From positions 10,726,001 through 10,790,000 of the forward strand of contig OZ316896.1 of the NCBI GenBank assembly GCA_973895155.1: a DNA stretch of 64,000 bases, given 5' to 3'. The notes below the pieces were generated by a model, which did no database searches, was not told where the DNA came from, and was given only the letters and a program-made list of their open reading frames with translations. This document shows positions 1-12,254 of the stretch, in pieces. The DNA is from Marsupella aquatica (taxonomy: Eukaryota > Marchantiophyta). The position numbers were made by a program, and so were the translations under genes. Position 1 is the first letter of the stretch. Each line of letters starts with the position of its first letter.

Positions 1-766
1 TCGTTCCATGACAAATTTCTTGGCCCGAGCTCTGCAATTCGAGCCCTGTAGTACTTGCCACGACTGTGACCAACGCCCTAGCTAGTGCGACAAGTTGCAC
101 ACTGGTGCCATTGTATAATCTGTTGACTCATCTTTGCTTTCAATATAACCTGCGCAAATCATCTTTGAATGGAGAAGGAATTGAACCCTCAACGAAGTTC
201 CATAATCGACATTTACGCTTGTTAGTGGGCAAATTATGGGAGAATCATTGCGCGGTCGTGGAACCCCTATTCGTCACAATTCAATCGCCACCAAGAAACA
301 AAAAGACCAACCTCCCTCCCTCCCTCCAATATTTGTGCACAACTGCCGATCGGGGACAATGATCTATTCTCGTTCCTTTCGGATGGAGTGATTTTGAATC
401 TCGAGACGTTATTATCGAGACCACCTGTTTCTGGCTGTGAATTTGGGTCTGGTCGTCAGCGTATCTTAAGTTGCGCTCTTAATTGAAAATCTCGTGCAAT
501 GAGAACAGGAACGAAAAGATCATCAGTCAGGGAAGAAAATTCTGGCTCGTTATTGAAAAGATGACCATGAATCGTTCTTATCCGTGCTTCTCCGACCCCT
601 CCCAACCCTGTCATCACAGCTGCATCATTCCACCCTACTTCGAAACTCATGCATTTGTGTGAGATCAGTTGACAATTGGGTGCTGAAGTCTCAAGTTTAA
701 GTTTGATACGGTGTCTGGATTTGGAGAGGAGAGCAGAGGAGGGGACGATACACGTTGATTGCAAAG
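1..766. other. Upstream region of SPAG16-like gene
   Basis: No gene is recognised here. The open frames on both strands are short and carry no family motif. The right end just before 767 should contain the promoter and 5' leader of the SPAG16-like gene, but I see no convincing TATA box. Confidence 0.4.
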
Positions 767-3700
767 ATGTCGATGATGATGAATTTCAAGGATGACAACG
801 CTGAGGAGTTTTTCTCAGGTAACAATCTTCGGAAACACTCTCCAAAGGTCACAATCTGCCATTTTGACGACAACGCTGTAGGAATTGGCTAAGGGAGGAC
901 CTTGCCGGTCTGCCATGCCATTCTATATATGATTCTTGCTTATCATTAGAGTGGAGAAATCCTTTCTGCTGGACGACAGCTGCGCCACCTTTCACACCCA
1001 TTGCCTTCCTATACCACGCAGAATCCTGCCAATTACTGGGGACTGACCATCTGGAACACAATTCACTAAGTTAGTAGTCTGAGGGTCGATTTGTTCGGTC
1101 CGATAGGCCTTCCTCTTAGCAAGAGTTCACATCTCATCAAGGTTGAGCGGTCATGGCTCCAACTCAAACAGGGCAGGCAGAATGACAACCTAAAATGAAG
1201 ATTTCATAAGAACAGGAAGACAAAATGCCAACCATGCTTTGACTGGCTGCTCAGAGGTTTACCATTCGCTCAGATCAGATCAGTTGCTCATTTAATTGCA
1301 TACTTTTAAGAGCTGAGAGAAAGAGGCAATCTGTTGATAGAAACCTACATTTGTGCTGTAGACTTAGAGGCTTCTACTGTAAACACGGACATCGGAGCGG
1401 ACCTTCACTATGAAGAAGTTGAGATGGACACCGAAACTGAAGCAGAAGAAGACAATCAATCTGAAGATTTCGATGCCACCATGCGCTCCATACAGAAGCT
1501 GACATTTCTACTGGGTAGTATGACGATTCCATGGCACCTTATCGTACTTCAATGAAGCTTAAACAGTTGTGTGCTATAATTGAGGAAGCCTACTTAAGAC
1601 AAAGCCATTGTAGCTTAGAACAAGATTTAAGATCCTCATCAGATCTGTCGTCTGCAACTAAACTATTGAAGTGGGCGATATCAGGGAAAACCAAGGGACT
1701 GGCAGCTGGCCATAGTACAAGCGTCAAGACGTATGGCGAGGTCATGGATGACTTCGTCCGGAATTTCTTGATTGCAAATGGTTGTGTTAAGACAGTGGAA
1801 TGTTTCGAGGTAAATGGCTGCTTTGTGTGAGGTTGCTTCCAATCTTTTCATGGAAATCCGAATTGTGACAGAGGCTTGTACAAGATACCGGGCCAATTTT
1901 GAAACTGACTATACGCCTTCGGGGTGCTGGACGATTGCCTGATATTAGAGAAGAGAATCATACATTCTCATTGGCAACCATCCATAAATTTCCTGGTTTC
2001 AATGTATGCTCTAAGGCGTCCAACCCTGGCATGAATGTTTTGCTTGTCGGGCAGTGAAGCATCTTAATTCTCTTGGCGTTGCTAATCACTCACGATACTA
2101 TCATTCTTCTACACAGTGGATTCTTTAAGGTATTGAAATAGAGGCAACCTGAGCTATTGATCGGAGTGTCTCCACTATACCTTTGTTCGCAAAGTTCCCT
2201 GAAAGAGCCGAAAGGCAGGGACACCTGACAAGTAATTCTTAAACATGGTCAAGATTCAGATTAATACGGTTTGTAGATTGATGCCAAGCCTCAAATATTC
2301 CCCACTGCCTTTACTTTGCAGCTTAGACATTGAATTCATGTATCTGCAGACAGAATGGTTTGAATTGAAAGAGAAGGGAAAACTTCTGGATAGCCAATTG
2401 GGACAACCACCAGATGAGTACACCCGCTCGTTGCAAATACAAGAGGTTCTCAGCAAAGTTAAGGACCAGTTGCAGCAAGCCACTGTTCTTGCACAGTACT
2501 TTCCCTCATTTTCTGCAAGTTTTGAGTTCCATCTTGGTTTTAAGTTGACAAGGGCCATCGATACCTACTGTTACAGCCGGATGAGGAAAAAATCTTGAAA
2601 GTAGCATATTAAAATCCATTCCTCTGTCTATGTGCCACTGAAGTTTTCATATTCGCTGTCATGTGAAGTACAACAGAGAAATAGAGAATGCATAGCACAA
2701 TTTTCACTAGTCATAGGCTCCTAATGAGAATTGTTTCAGATTGCAGCTGCAGGCAAGAAATGACGGATAAATTTCGTAAGGAAAGAAATCTGCATCGCAT
2801 GCATCACAACCGCATAGCCCAAGAGAAGAACAAGTTAATCACAGATTTAAAGGTTGAAATCTGGACGCCTCCACAAGCAAGTTACCGCTTTTGCAGTAAA
2901 GGTCAAGAAAAGGGAATCTCAAAGACTCCTTTTCAGCATGGCTAAACTACTCCAGTGTGTTACCATTCTGTCTAATCCATGTGGACCACAGTGTGGAGTT
3001 GTGGATGTTGCAGTAAATAACCTTGAAAGGTCGTATCTAGGTCAAAATATACTCAGGAAAATTTGGAGCCCAAATGTACCAAAGTATTCAGTCGAAACTT
3101 GTTTCGTAGAAAGCAGTGCCGTGCATCTGCAACTTTACCAGACACCCCCAATCCACAAATTGATTTATTCAAGGTTTCCACTTGTGAAGCCAGTTTGTGT
3201 CCGATATGTATAACTCTTGCCCTTAAAGGCACCAAGATTCTTGAAGAAATTTGTTAAAAAGAAGTTTAGTAATGAATTTCAGAAAAGCGCGACTGAAACT
3301 CCGTTCTTTGGTTGTTATGTAGAGATTACAAAGACACTACGCCAAGTATGAACCTGTTATTACCACACTGAAACACAAGTATGAGAGCGCAGTTCGTGCG
3401 AAGGCAATGTTGGCATTAGAACGTGACAAACTTCAAACAATGGTGACCCCTTGCTCAGCTCATGTTCCAGACCCTAGTTAGCTAACAGAATGAAAACGGA
3501 ATTTGATATGGCAAATATATAAAGTAAATATTCATTGAGATGATTCTCCACTGTTCAAGAAATACAATTAGGTCTGCAAGGGAGAGATATCAAAAAGCAC
3601 CTCCCTAAACGGCCATGACCAAAAAAACATTTGTTTCGTAAACACTGTTACCCACACTATATGCAGTAAAGAGTGTACTTCATTGGAGACTTCCCAGTAC

Positions 3701-6700
3701 GGAAACTCTTCTTGAAAGATTTACTCATGAGAAATTCTTCTAAAAGGTATGGTACTGTATCTCATGTCATTATCTTCGCATGAAGTTTCAAGTTAACTCT
3801 TCATTTCAATGGCTATGCAGGTTGATAGGGCTGGTCTCAATAAACAAGATGAAACAGAGTCTGTAGCATCAAAAGAAGCTATTCCTGAGCCTCCACCACT
3901 TTATATGGGAAAGCCTGATCCTCTTGTCATGGTTCGACCAGATAGAAGAACAATCATTGACAATACGCCCAAACCATCAAATGTTCAGAAGTTCACCTTA
4001 AAAAGGACATTCAGGGGCCATTCCGTGTCGGTAAGCAAGTAAGTTTCTGCGGGGAATCAATCACACTCTCGGCTGTCCAATGAGTTCCTCAAAAGGATTT
4101 CGAAGACCAATTCTGAAGTTTTTGGACCGTATTGGTCTAGCTTGCCGAATGATAAGAATAGTGGATTCCAAATAACAAATGGCTATATTCAGTAGTCTAC
4201 CCTGTCAATAGCAGCAGTACCTTTTGGTGTAATTCGCAAGGATTAAACAAGTATCTGCCTATGAGTAAACCTAGTAAGGAGATTTTCCTCCTCAAGTTTT
4301 TGGCAAGCAATTCCATCGATTACCTCCAAAGGCTGGGAGAAGCTTCCGTTCAATCTGTTTGGCAAGGCTGGCCGAGCGGCTATAACCTACAGTACCCACA
4401 AATTATTGCAACTCTCACAATGTCTGCGTTCCTCTGCCTTAGACTAAATTTGTTCTTTAGACAGATGCATAGCTATTTCCTCAAAAGTTGGCTTGAGTGT
4501 AATGCTTGTGATTGCAGTCTCGTTATACACCCGAAAAAGCCAGTGGTAGTAACTGCCTCGGATGATGCCACATGGCGGATGTGGGCATTGCCAGCTGGAG
4601 ATCTAATTATGACAGGTGAAGGGCATAAAGACTGGGTAGCGGGCCTCAGCTTGCATCCAAGGTGCACTCCAAATCAATTGTAGATCTTCCAGACTTCATT
4701 CTTATCCTTTTTATGTCCAAAGCATTTTTGTAATTGTTAATGTAATTGCAAGATACACCTGTTCTCTAGAGAATACGGACCAGAAAGAATTGAGGAAATG
4801 CGAGCATCATTACAAAGCTAGAACAATTGTAGACCTTGATAACTTAACAAAGCTATACAATTGTTGTACTGAAGGTTTTGACAGCAATGCAACTTTTGTT
4901 ACTCCAGTGGGATGCAGTTGGCGTCATCATCTGGTGACTGCTCAGTAAAAATTTGGAGTTTTGAGAAAGCTCGATGCATTCACACATTTTCTGACCACAC
5001 TCAGGTCCATAGATGCTCCAATACAAACCTGTGTTGTGCGCACTGAGGCTTGTTACTTACCCCACAAGAGAAACTAAAGTCTGTTCAGACTTTTGTTGAG
5101 CTTCACAATCCTTCATCCAATATTCTCTTTTCCTTCAGAGCTTCAATGTCAAAGCAAGCATTGGATCAATACATTTAAACCCCCTAAACAAACGAGGAAA
5201 TATTAGAGAAGACTCTTGTTTCAAGATCGGTTAGACGAAAGAGTTATATATATATGTACGTCGCTTCGAAACATTTGTACATCTGGAATCTTTCCATTCA
5301 TTCATTCGTATATGGTTTGTTCAGGCAGTATGGGCAGTGGCATATCATGACAGTGGAGCCGTCCTTGGAAGCTCTTCCCTTGATCACACGTCCCGTATCT
5401 GGGATCTGGAAAGGTGGTCCCTACCTGAATCCTTTCTGTGATATTCTGACTCGCAATAAATTTGTGAGGGGAGTGCTAACACTCTATAACATATTTAGCT
5501 TTAAGTTCTGCTATCAGACAGCTACAAATATGCAAGCAGGCCATCATCCGATTCCAGACACTGTATGAAGGTCATGGGTCTCCAGGCATGTGAGGGCTAG
5601 CAATCATTCATGCTAACAAAATGAAATCCTTGTTTGCATTTATGGTTATTTGATCACAGTATGCTCTCTTAAGGAAAGATCTTGTAAGTTGTACCGTACA
5701 TCCCTGAGAAAGGATATTCAATTTGCATGAGAGGTTACGGTTCACATTCTGCTCAAATTAAAAATTATGCAGGTGGCAAGGCAGTTACTATTGTTGAAAG
5801 TGGGATAAGGGAAAAACTTTGCACTCGGAGCATTAATGGCTGATACTGTTTGTCGTTGCTCACAGTAATTAAAGATGCCTGAAACTAAGCAATTCACATC
5901 GGTATGGCCTCCGTTGTTTTGGAACAGCATGAAGTGTCGAGGAACTCTGAGGGGCCATGTGGATTCTGTGAACTCGGTGGTTTGGCAGTCTTATAGCAGT
6001 ATTCTATGCAGTTCTTCCAGCGACAAGACAGTCAGTTTGTGGGATGCGCGTAATGCCCTTTGTGTTCAAACATTCTACGGTCATGACGCTTCCTGCAACC
6101 ATGCCACATTCAACCCAAGGGTACAAGATCTCTCGAACGCATGAAGAATGCCTGATGAATTTGATTTCCCTGTTAAAACGATAGTTTTGGATTACAAAGA
6201 TCATATTCTCAATGAAAGGATGGTTTCATTATCGAACAGCATTCCCAATATGAATCCTGGAACTGTCAGACTCATACACGAGGATGCAAAGGATCGAAAT
6301 CCTATATCACGGACAACTAATTGAGTCTTGGTCCTTGTGTTACAGGGTTCCATGATAGCCTCTGCAGACGCAGATGGTGTGGTGAAACTCTGGGATGTGC
6401 GCAAAGTAATGGAAAGTAGTACTATTAACGTGGGGCCACATTCTGCAAACAAATGTTGTTTTGATGGGAGTGGAACCATGCTTGCCATTGCGAGCAACGA
6501 CGGCCATATCAAATGGTGAGTTGCAAATGCAGTAATGAAAGTATCAATTCGTCGGTCTACCTTCACTCTTTAGAATGAAACAAATCTTATCTCTTCCATG
6601 GTAGACACAGGGGTCTGATTTTCACAAGCATGACAACATCTCCTAGAACTCTGATGAGAATAGCCTCTCGTATGGTAATGTCTGGATCGTCTTGGCCTGA

Positions 6701-6921
6701 TCTACATTTCACACTGCTAGTCGGATAGCACACGTCTACAAATTATTGATTGAGTTAATAACATATGTATAATCACTTGCAGCTTCCGAGTGGACGGAGA
6801 TGTTGTGCCTGTCAACGATCTTCTGGGGCATGAGGGGTCTGTCCAAGCTTTAGTGTTCGACCCTAATGGAAAGTTTCTGATATCTGGTGGCTCTGATGGT
6901 ACTTTTCGAGTCTGGGCATGA
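767..6921 (+). CDS. SPAG16: SPAG16/PF20-like axonemal central-apparatus WD40 protein
   Basis: SPAG16 (Chlamydomonas PF20) sits on the C2 microtubule side of the 9+2 axoneme and is needed for flagellar motility. Proposed exons: 767-818, 1341-1514, 1685-1809, 2350-2495, 2753-2852, 3323-3442, 3821-4038, 4518-4661, 4908-5004, 5325-5413, 5928-6120, 6346-6515, 6783-6921. They sum to 1767 nt (588 residues; human protein 631), and every junction keeps phase with GT-AG ends. The protein has an acidic N-terminus, then a LisH-like segment near residues 94-117 ([12 protein letters not shown]). A coiled coil follows (about 118-240) with the family signature [13 protein letters not shown]. Seven WD40 repeats from about residue 303 include [10 protein letters not shown] and [11 protein letters not shown], ending at a TGA. 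Exon 2 could also start at 1362, which keeps the frame. The exact first ATG is the least certain part. In a plant this protein implies motile sperm. Confidence 0.93.
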
Positions 6922-7810
6922 TTCTTAATTTGCCGATAAGCTTTTGTAAATTACCAGAATACGAAATATCAGACCTCTTGCACACGGCGTTGCCAGATGC
7001 ATGGTAATGCGCTTTGTATAGTGGATTAACTAGAAAAGTTCATTCCTGGGTTTAATAGACCGAAAGCCATGTTTTATAATCATATTGTGCCTTCCTGAAC
7101 TCCGTATGGCTTTTATAAAGTTGTAACAAATCGATCTAATCCAAGAATGACCTAAATCAGCAATATCACTACGTTCGTACAGGCTCTAGACCTGCAATTC
7201 TCTAGCTAACATTCTGGATATCCAAAGAGGTTGTTGCAAACTTTTTCATCGAAAGTCCCGGCCAGAGTTGAGCCTTGGCAGGAGATGTTCACGTTGGGCA
7301 CAAGACCAAGACTCTGGTAGTTTTTCTGGGAGCTGCAACGTATTTCTACAGTACCATTCTGTGTAAAAGGGTCTGTTCGATAAGGAAAATTGAAAATGCA
7401 CACAAACTTAGGCATCTTGGCACAAACCTATCCAGTCTATGTGAACAAATTCAGAGACAAATTCAGGTGTACATGACATAGTCGCTGCAACTTCACTGAG
7501 TTGTTGATAACGGTCACCAGTGTGAAACCCTGTAGATTTACGAATCCCGAAATCCGTCGTGCACTATGACAAATATCTCTCCTAGTGACTATTTCTAGCC
7601 ATTGCTCAACTCTTGCCTATAATCATTGCTATTTCCAGGAAGGCTTCCTTGTAAACAAGAAAATCCCAACGGATCTGTGCGTGGCCATTTGACTGTGCAA
7701 TGCTCCTGACGTTTCAAAATTATGTGGAAAAGGGTCGAGCATGATCCCGCTACTTAGTTCCACCAGTTCACATGACTTGTTTGGCATGTGGGATAAATTA
7801 AACAGCATTA
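6922..7810. other. Intergenic region between convergent gene ends
   Basis: This 0.9 kb stretch separates the stop codons of SPAG16 (+) and HslV (-), so it should hold both 3' UTRs and polyadenylation sites. No coding sequence or repeat was recognised. Confidence 0.5.
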
Positions 7811-10800
7811 TTATTGTACAAGAGCAACCCCCTCAGTTGACGTTGTATCATTTGACAGACTAGCTGCTTCACTTTCTACCTCAGGGGTTCGCGGAGCTGT
7901 ATCAAGCCGGTGTATTGTAAAGTTGTGGTTTGTGTATATGCAGCAGTCGGCTGCGATCTTCATTGCCTTGAGCGCTGTTGTACAGACAGCCAAATTGTCA
8001 AACAAAGCACATAACCCCGCAAAGCTCAGCCAAGTTCAACCTAACGGACTACCTGACCGAGTTGGATTTGTTGGATCACAAGGGATGAAGCGTGAGATAT
8101 ATCTTTTGTAGTGTGAGCTCAATCATACCCGACAGTGGGCTGCAGCTGAACGCCCACCCTGGCGCAATAGGCGCTCACAATTGGCTGAACATGGTGTGAC
8201 CAATTGTAAGCATCGTAGCACCAGTTTAGTCTCTGCCCAGTTTTGGGTATGATTGAACTCACACTGCAAAATATACATCTCAACATTTTTTAGCTATTCA
8301 ATTCGGTCTATAAATCAAACACTGATCTTGAATCCTAGGCTTACAAACCAGAAGACTGCTCCGCATAAAATCAAGCTGAATGTAGTCATACCTATGGCCT
8401 CTGCATCCATATTTGGCAAGTCAATAAGGGCTCGAGCAGCAGCAGATGCGTAAGAACCACCTGACCCGATGCCTGGCAAATCACAATTGGAAGCTGAAGT
8501 GTTTGTCCATAAAATTTTCTGCGCTGGAAAGGCACATGCTGCTTCGAGCCACTAAAAACTACACCCACGGCGATAGCAACATCATTTTCTCAGTAATCTA
8601 AAAGGTGCCTGGAGAAACTTCGGGTGTAGAGTTCTATGATGAATGTTCTACTCACTGACCTATAACACCGTCGTACGGCTCGAGCACATCGCCATTTCCT
8701 GTTATTGTCAATGAGATCTCTGCATCTGCTACTACCATGACAGCCTGCATTAATAAAAGTCGACAATGTGAGCCTCGACGATCCCACAGGGCAGCCGTAG
8801 ACTGACAGAAGGTATGGGCAAATCAGACTCATATTTAAGCACGAGGCGGCTCTAGTAGTATACTATCAGAGAGAAATCTCACATCAAGACGACGGAGATA
8901 CTTGTCAGTGCGCCAAGCCTTGGCAAGCTCCACAGCCGCGCGTGTAAGCTGGTACGATGCAAAACAAATAAAGAGTGAGTTGCTAAGAAGAAGTGCTAAA
9001 CTTTTGCCCTCAGTGCGAAATTCTTCATTGAAAGTTAACTTCACAAGCTGAGCTAGAACTGTATTCTTCTTTAACCTCCGAAAGATCACGAATCAGAGAC
9101 ACCCATTCACTGCCATGGTAATGAGATTGAGTTGAATTTAATCCTATGTGATACCTGTCCTGCATCAAAGACGAGAGAGAAACATAAATTTGATGATTTC
9201 AAAGGGTATTACAGTTTCTTATAATAACCCAAGAGTCTTTTCGATGTAATCATTACAACTTTCACCAATATTGGAATAACTGTGGCAAGAAGGTCTACAT
9301 AAACGATCTTAAAATCGGCAAAAAGTCATGATCGCAGACGCCTAGATTTACCAGGATGCTCCTCAAGCTTGCTCTCAAGCCTTTCAAATAGAGTGAAAGA
9401 GTCTGCTGTTGCACCTGGCCATCGCAAGTGTTTATGGGGTCAGAATTTCTTTCCAGGCAAGTAAGAGGAAAATAAGCAGCTGATACTTGCAGCCTTAAAA
9501 GATAGAAGGTGGAAAATCCCAGAGGAACAGCAACGAGAAAGCAGGAGGAAAGCACCACAGATGGCTAAGGTGGGAGGACACCGACCTGCAAAACCTCCAA
9601 TGACTGAGTCACCAATTTTGCGGACCTTCTTTACATTTGGCTTTATGATTTGTGAACCGAGGCTGACTTGCCCATCTCCGATGACAATCACCTTACCATC
9701 CTTGCGAACACAAAGAACCGTGGTACCCATATAACTTGGACTGTTTGTGTATAACAAAGGGAAAGTCAGAAAACTTTCGAGTGTGTAAGGATGCACTTCG
9801 TGTCCAGAATCTATCTTACTTTGTTCTCAACCCATGTGCACGTAGCCTCACACCCTAGAAAGTCATCATCCCGACATCTTAAGCACCTTTGAAGCCTTCA
9901 GCAGAATCCAGGAACAGCTTGAACTAATCCACATTTGTAACGGTGCGCAATATATTCATCACGTAGATTGGCACTAACCTGATCCTATCATGTGATCCCG
10001 AATGGTATGGATGTATAGAAAATTGCTTGTTAGATCCAGCTGTGACCACGGACAAGCCAAACGTCCCACATCCTGCAATTTTCGAAGTAGAAAATCTTAG
10101 CAAAAACAAACGCCACTCTCTCAGCTCTCCTAATTTACTTTTTGGGTCCTGTAAACCAAACCTTAAATTAAAGCAATCGATACATGCAACTTTGTGATGG
10201 GAAGGTGACTCCTCCTAACAAGGCAATTGATTTTTGTCAAGGGATTAGAGAATTCTCAAGTGCTGGAAGTATGCTCAACAAGCGAACACTAAACTATTTG
10301 GACGACACTTGATAGTTACAAAAGAGACGGACCAAGATACATACCATGAATCACTCGAATGATTCATGACACTACTTCAAACTTATCTTGGTCCATTCTT
10401 GCAGCCTTACAAAATAGGAAAACGGATTACAAAACACGTCTTCCTGAAACCCTAAATCCTGGTTAAACCCTCGCGGTCTGAGACGTAGGAGGGGCATTCT
10501 AATGTGAAGCCGGAGTTTCCTCATCGTTTCTCGGCATTAAAACAATTATCTTCTGTAATGCAAGTCTACCGGAAAGGCCACAGGGGAGGCAAAACCCAAA
10601 CATTCCATCCGCCAAGCTCGCATCCAACTCTGCTAGACACTCACCTACTGTTCTAACCTCGCTACCGATTGAAAACGATCGGTCCAGCACCATAGTGCAG
10701 TTCCAAAACAACAGGAGGCATTGCTTCTAAAGCATGATAGAGCGAATGTCTGGCTGGAAAACGAAATTATTCAAATCCAAGCTCAACAAAAGTTTAATCT

Positions 10801-11116
10801 CTCTCCACAATTGCGCTGTGACCACACCCAGGTCTATCCATAATTCTACCTCGATTTACAACCATCAATCCAGCAGTCTCACAACGGCAATGAGCATTAC
10901 GTGGTCTGGCTGATGGCAAGAGACGTGAGTCCAGACAGACGAACATACAATTTCGGCTCCACAGTTGACAATTCTCTACTAATCAATGCACGAAGAGGAA
11001 TCCGTGACCACAAGAACAAATGCATAAGAGAGGGAGGCAGAGAGCGAAAGAGTACGAGATTGATGCTGCAAAAGTGGGCGAAGCAGCGCACTCGCCCGCC
11101 TACAGCTCTGCATCAT
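7811..11116 (-). CDS. HSLV: HslV, threonine peptidase subunit of the HslUV protease, probably mitochondrial
   Basis: HslV forms the dodecameric proteolytic core that works with the HslU ATPase. Exons read on the minus strand (plus coordinates): 9586-9740, 9352-9414, 8883-8948, 8660-8744, 8392-8472, 7811-7974. The mature protein begins [11 protein letters not shown]. Counting from that Thr1, the active-site residues are in place: Asp17 (GDGQVSLG), Lys33 (VKKVRKIG) and the GSGGSYA serine loop. Later blocks [19 protein letters not shown] and [15 protein letters not shown] are family hallmarks. The C-terminus carries about 30 extra residues compared with the E. coli protein. Upstream, a segment ending at a donor near 9982 joins in phase to exon 9586-9740. 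An Arg/Ser-rich start at 11116 ([17 protein letters not shown]) looks like a mitochondrial presequence; the first intron is uncertain. The junction 9352/8948 is one base out of frame with canonical sites. Either a splice site is misjudged or the copy has a lesion. Confidence 0.88.
8094..8281. repeat. 188-bp inverted-repeat (MITE-like) hairpin in last HslV intron
   Basis: Arms 8094-8130 and 8245-8281 are inverted copies, 33 of 37 positions matching, with a core of TCAATCATACCC. The 114-bp spacer folds again: 8135-8140 pairs with 8152-8157 (GTGGGC/GCCCAC), and 8177-8184 pairs with 8200-8207 (ACAATTGG/CCAATTGT). No clear target-site duplication is visible. A MITE is the simplest reading; a structured intronic RNA is an alternative. 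Confidence 0.6.
10329..10394. repeat. Nested perfect hairpin in HslV 5' intron region
   Basis: The outer arms 10329-10339 and 10384-10394 are a perfect 11-bp inverted repeat (GGACCAAGATA). Inside it, 10345-10353 and 10360-10368 form a second perfect 9-bp stem (CATGAATCA) around a 6-base loop. It may be a small foldback element or a chance structure. Confidence 0.5.
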
Positions 11117-11224
11117 AGCCAGCGCCTCGATCGACAGAAGAGGACCACGGACGAAGAGAATCTCAGGTGGGAATGGGAAGGGAAAACACAAGGAAATCCT
11201 CCTCGTTCTTCAATTTCTTCTGCA

Positions 11225-12245
11225 TATTACATTGAAAAAGAACAAAAACTCCAAACCGAGGGACAGGTCCAAAGGCAAGGCAAAGCAACCCAATAAAGGG
11301 TTGTTGTGACTCTTATTGGGTTCATTTGTACTATGTTTGGCCCTTCCTGTAAAAAGTTTGTATTTCCACTTAAATTAAAGGGAAGCCCATAGAAGACTGA
11401 AGAGGCCCAACAAGCCAAGGAGTCCCTCACCCAAAAGGGAACAACCAACCAAAGATTCCACTAGGCAGCCTAGAAGACTAAACACCCTAGTGAGCACAGC
11501 ACTTAAAAATCTGGTAGAGCTCCGGAGTAAAAGACACACGAGTATCACGAAGTGGAATCTGTCCAGAGGCCCTACAACCAATCGCCTCTATTTTACGAAG
11601 GATAGTGAATGCCTGAGCCCTTTGAAGTGTCATTCGCACCCTCTGTCTGAAGTAGACGTGAGGATATAGAGAGGGGGAATAAGATCTTTACTCAATAGAA
11701 AAATTCGCACAAGCTCTAAGATACTGATCAAAGGTAGGGTACAGTGCACCAAAATCCCCTAGAGCAAAAGGGTAGAACAAATCCCTAAAAAGGATGTAGT
11801 TAATAATATGTGTCACACTTCCCAAAGAACAAAAAGCTCCAAACTCGGAGCCCAAAGACCCAATAAAAGGGAGAGAAAACAAACCAGGAACACCAACCAG
11901 CCCAAGAGTCCCCTTACAATAGCAAAGGAACTAAGGCCCTACTCACCATCAAACTCAAAAGCCAGGTAAAATTCAAGAGTGAACTCATAGGAGGGTCACT
12001 AAGAAAAAATTGTCTAGGGGCCTTAAAACCAACCGCCACTCTCTCTCTCCAAATAAAAGTGAATGTCTGAACCCTCTCTACACTAGTGTGAAAGACACCC
12101 ACCTACTGAAGAAGGTAGTGAGAGTAGAAGCTGGGCGAGAAGGCCTACCCTCTATGCCAAAGACCACGTACTGTGCTTCTATGAAACGGTCAAAGATGGA
12201 AGAATTTGTCTAGAGGCCCTAAAACCAAGAGCCTCTACCCTTCCA
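11225..12245 (-). mobile_element. Decayed element coding sequence, internally repeated
   Basis: Minus-strand translations here are broken by stops but contain a recurrent phrase of the type GF(R/K)A(S/P)RQI near 11580, 12030 and 12215. The surrounding DNA is a diverged duplication, with about 580 bp between comparable points (11240 and 11822). The same phrase occurs on the plus strand near 18508, so this is a dispersed repeat and not a host gene. I cannot assign a transposon class. Confidence 0.45.
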
Positions 12246-12254
12246 GGAATAGTG

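Noticed and set aside
4364-4390. tRNA-Leu/Ser-like start (GGCTGGCCGAGCGGCTATAA)
   Set aside because: Only a D-arm-like stretch; no anticodon stem or T-arm follows, and it lies in an intron of the SPAG16-like gene.
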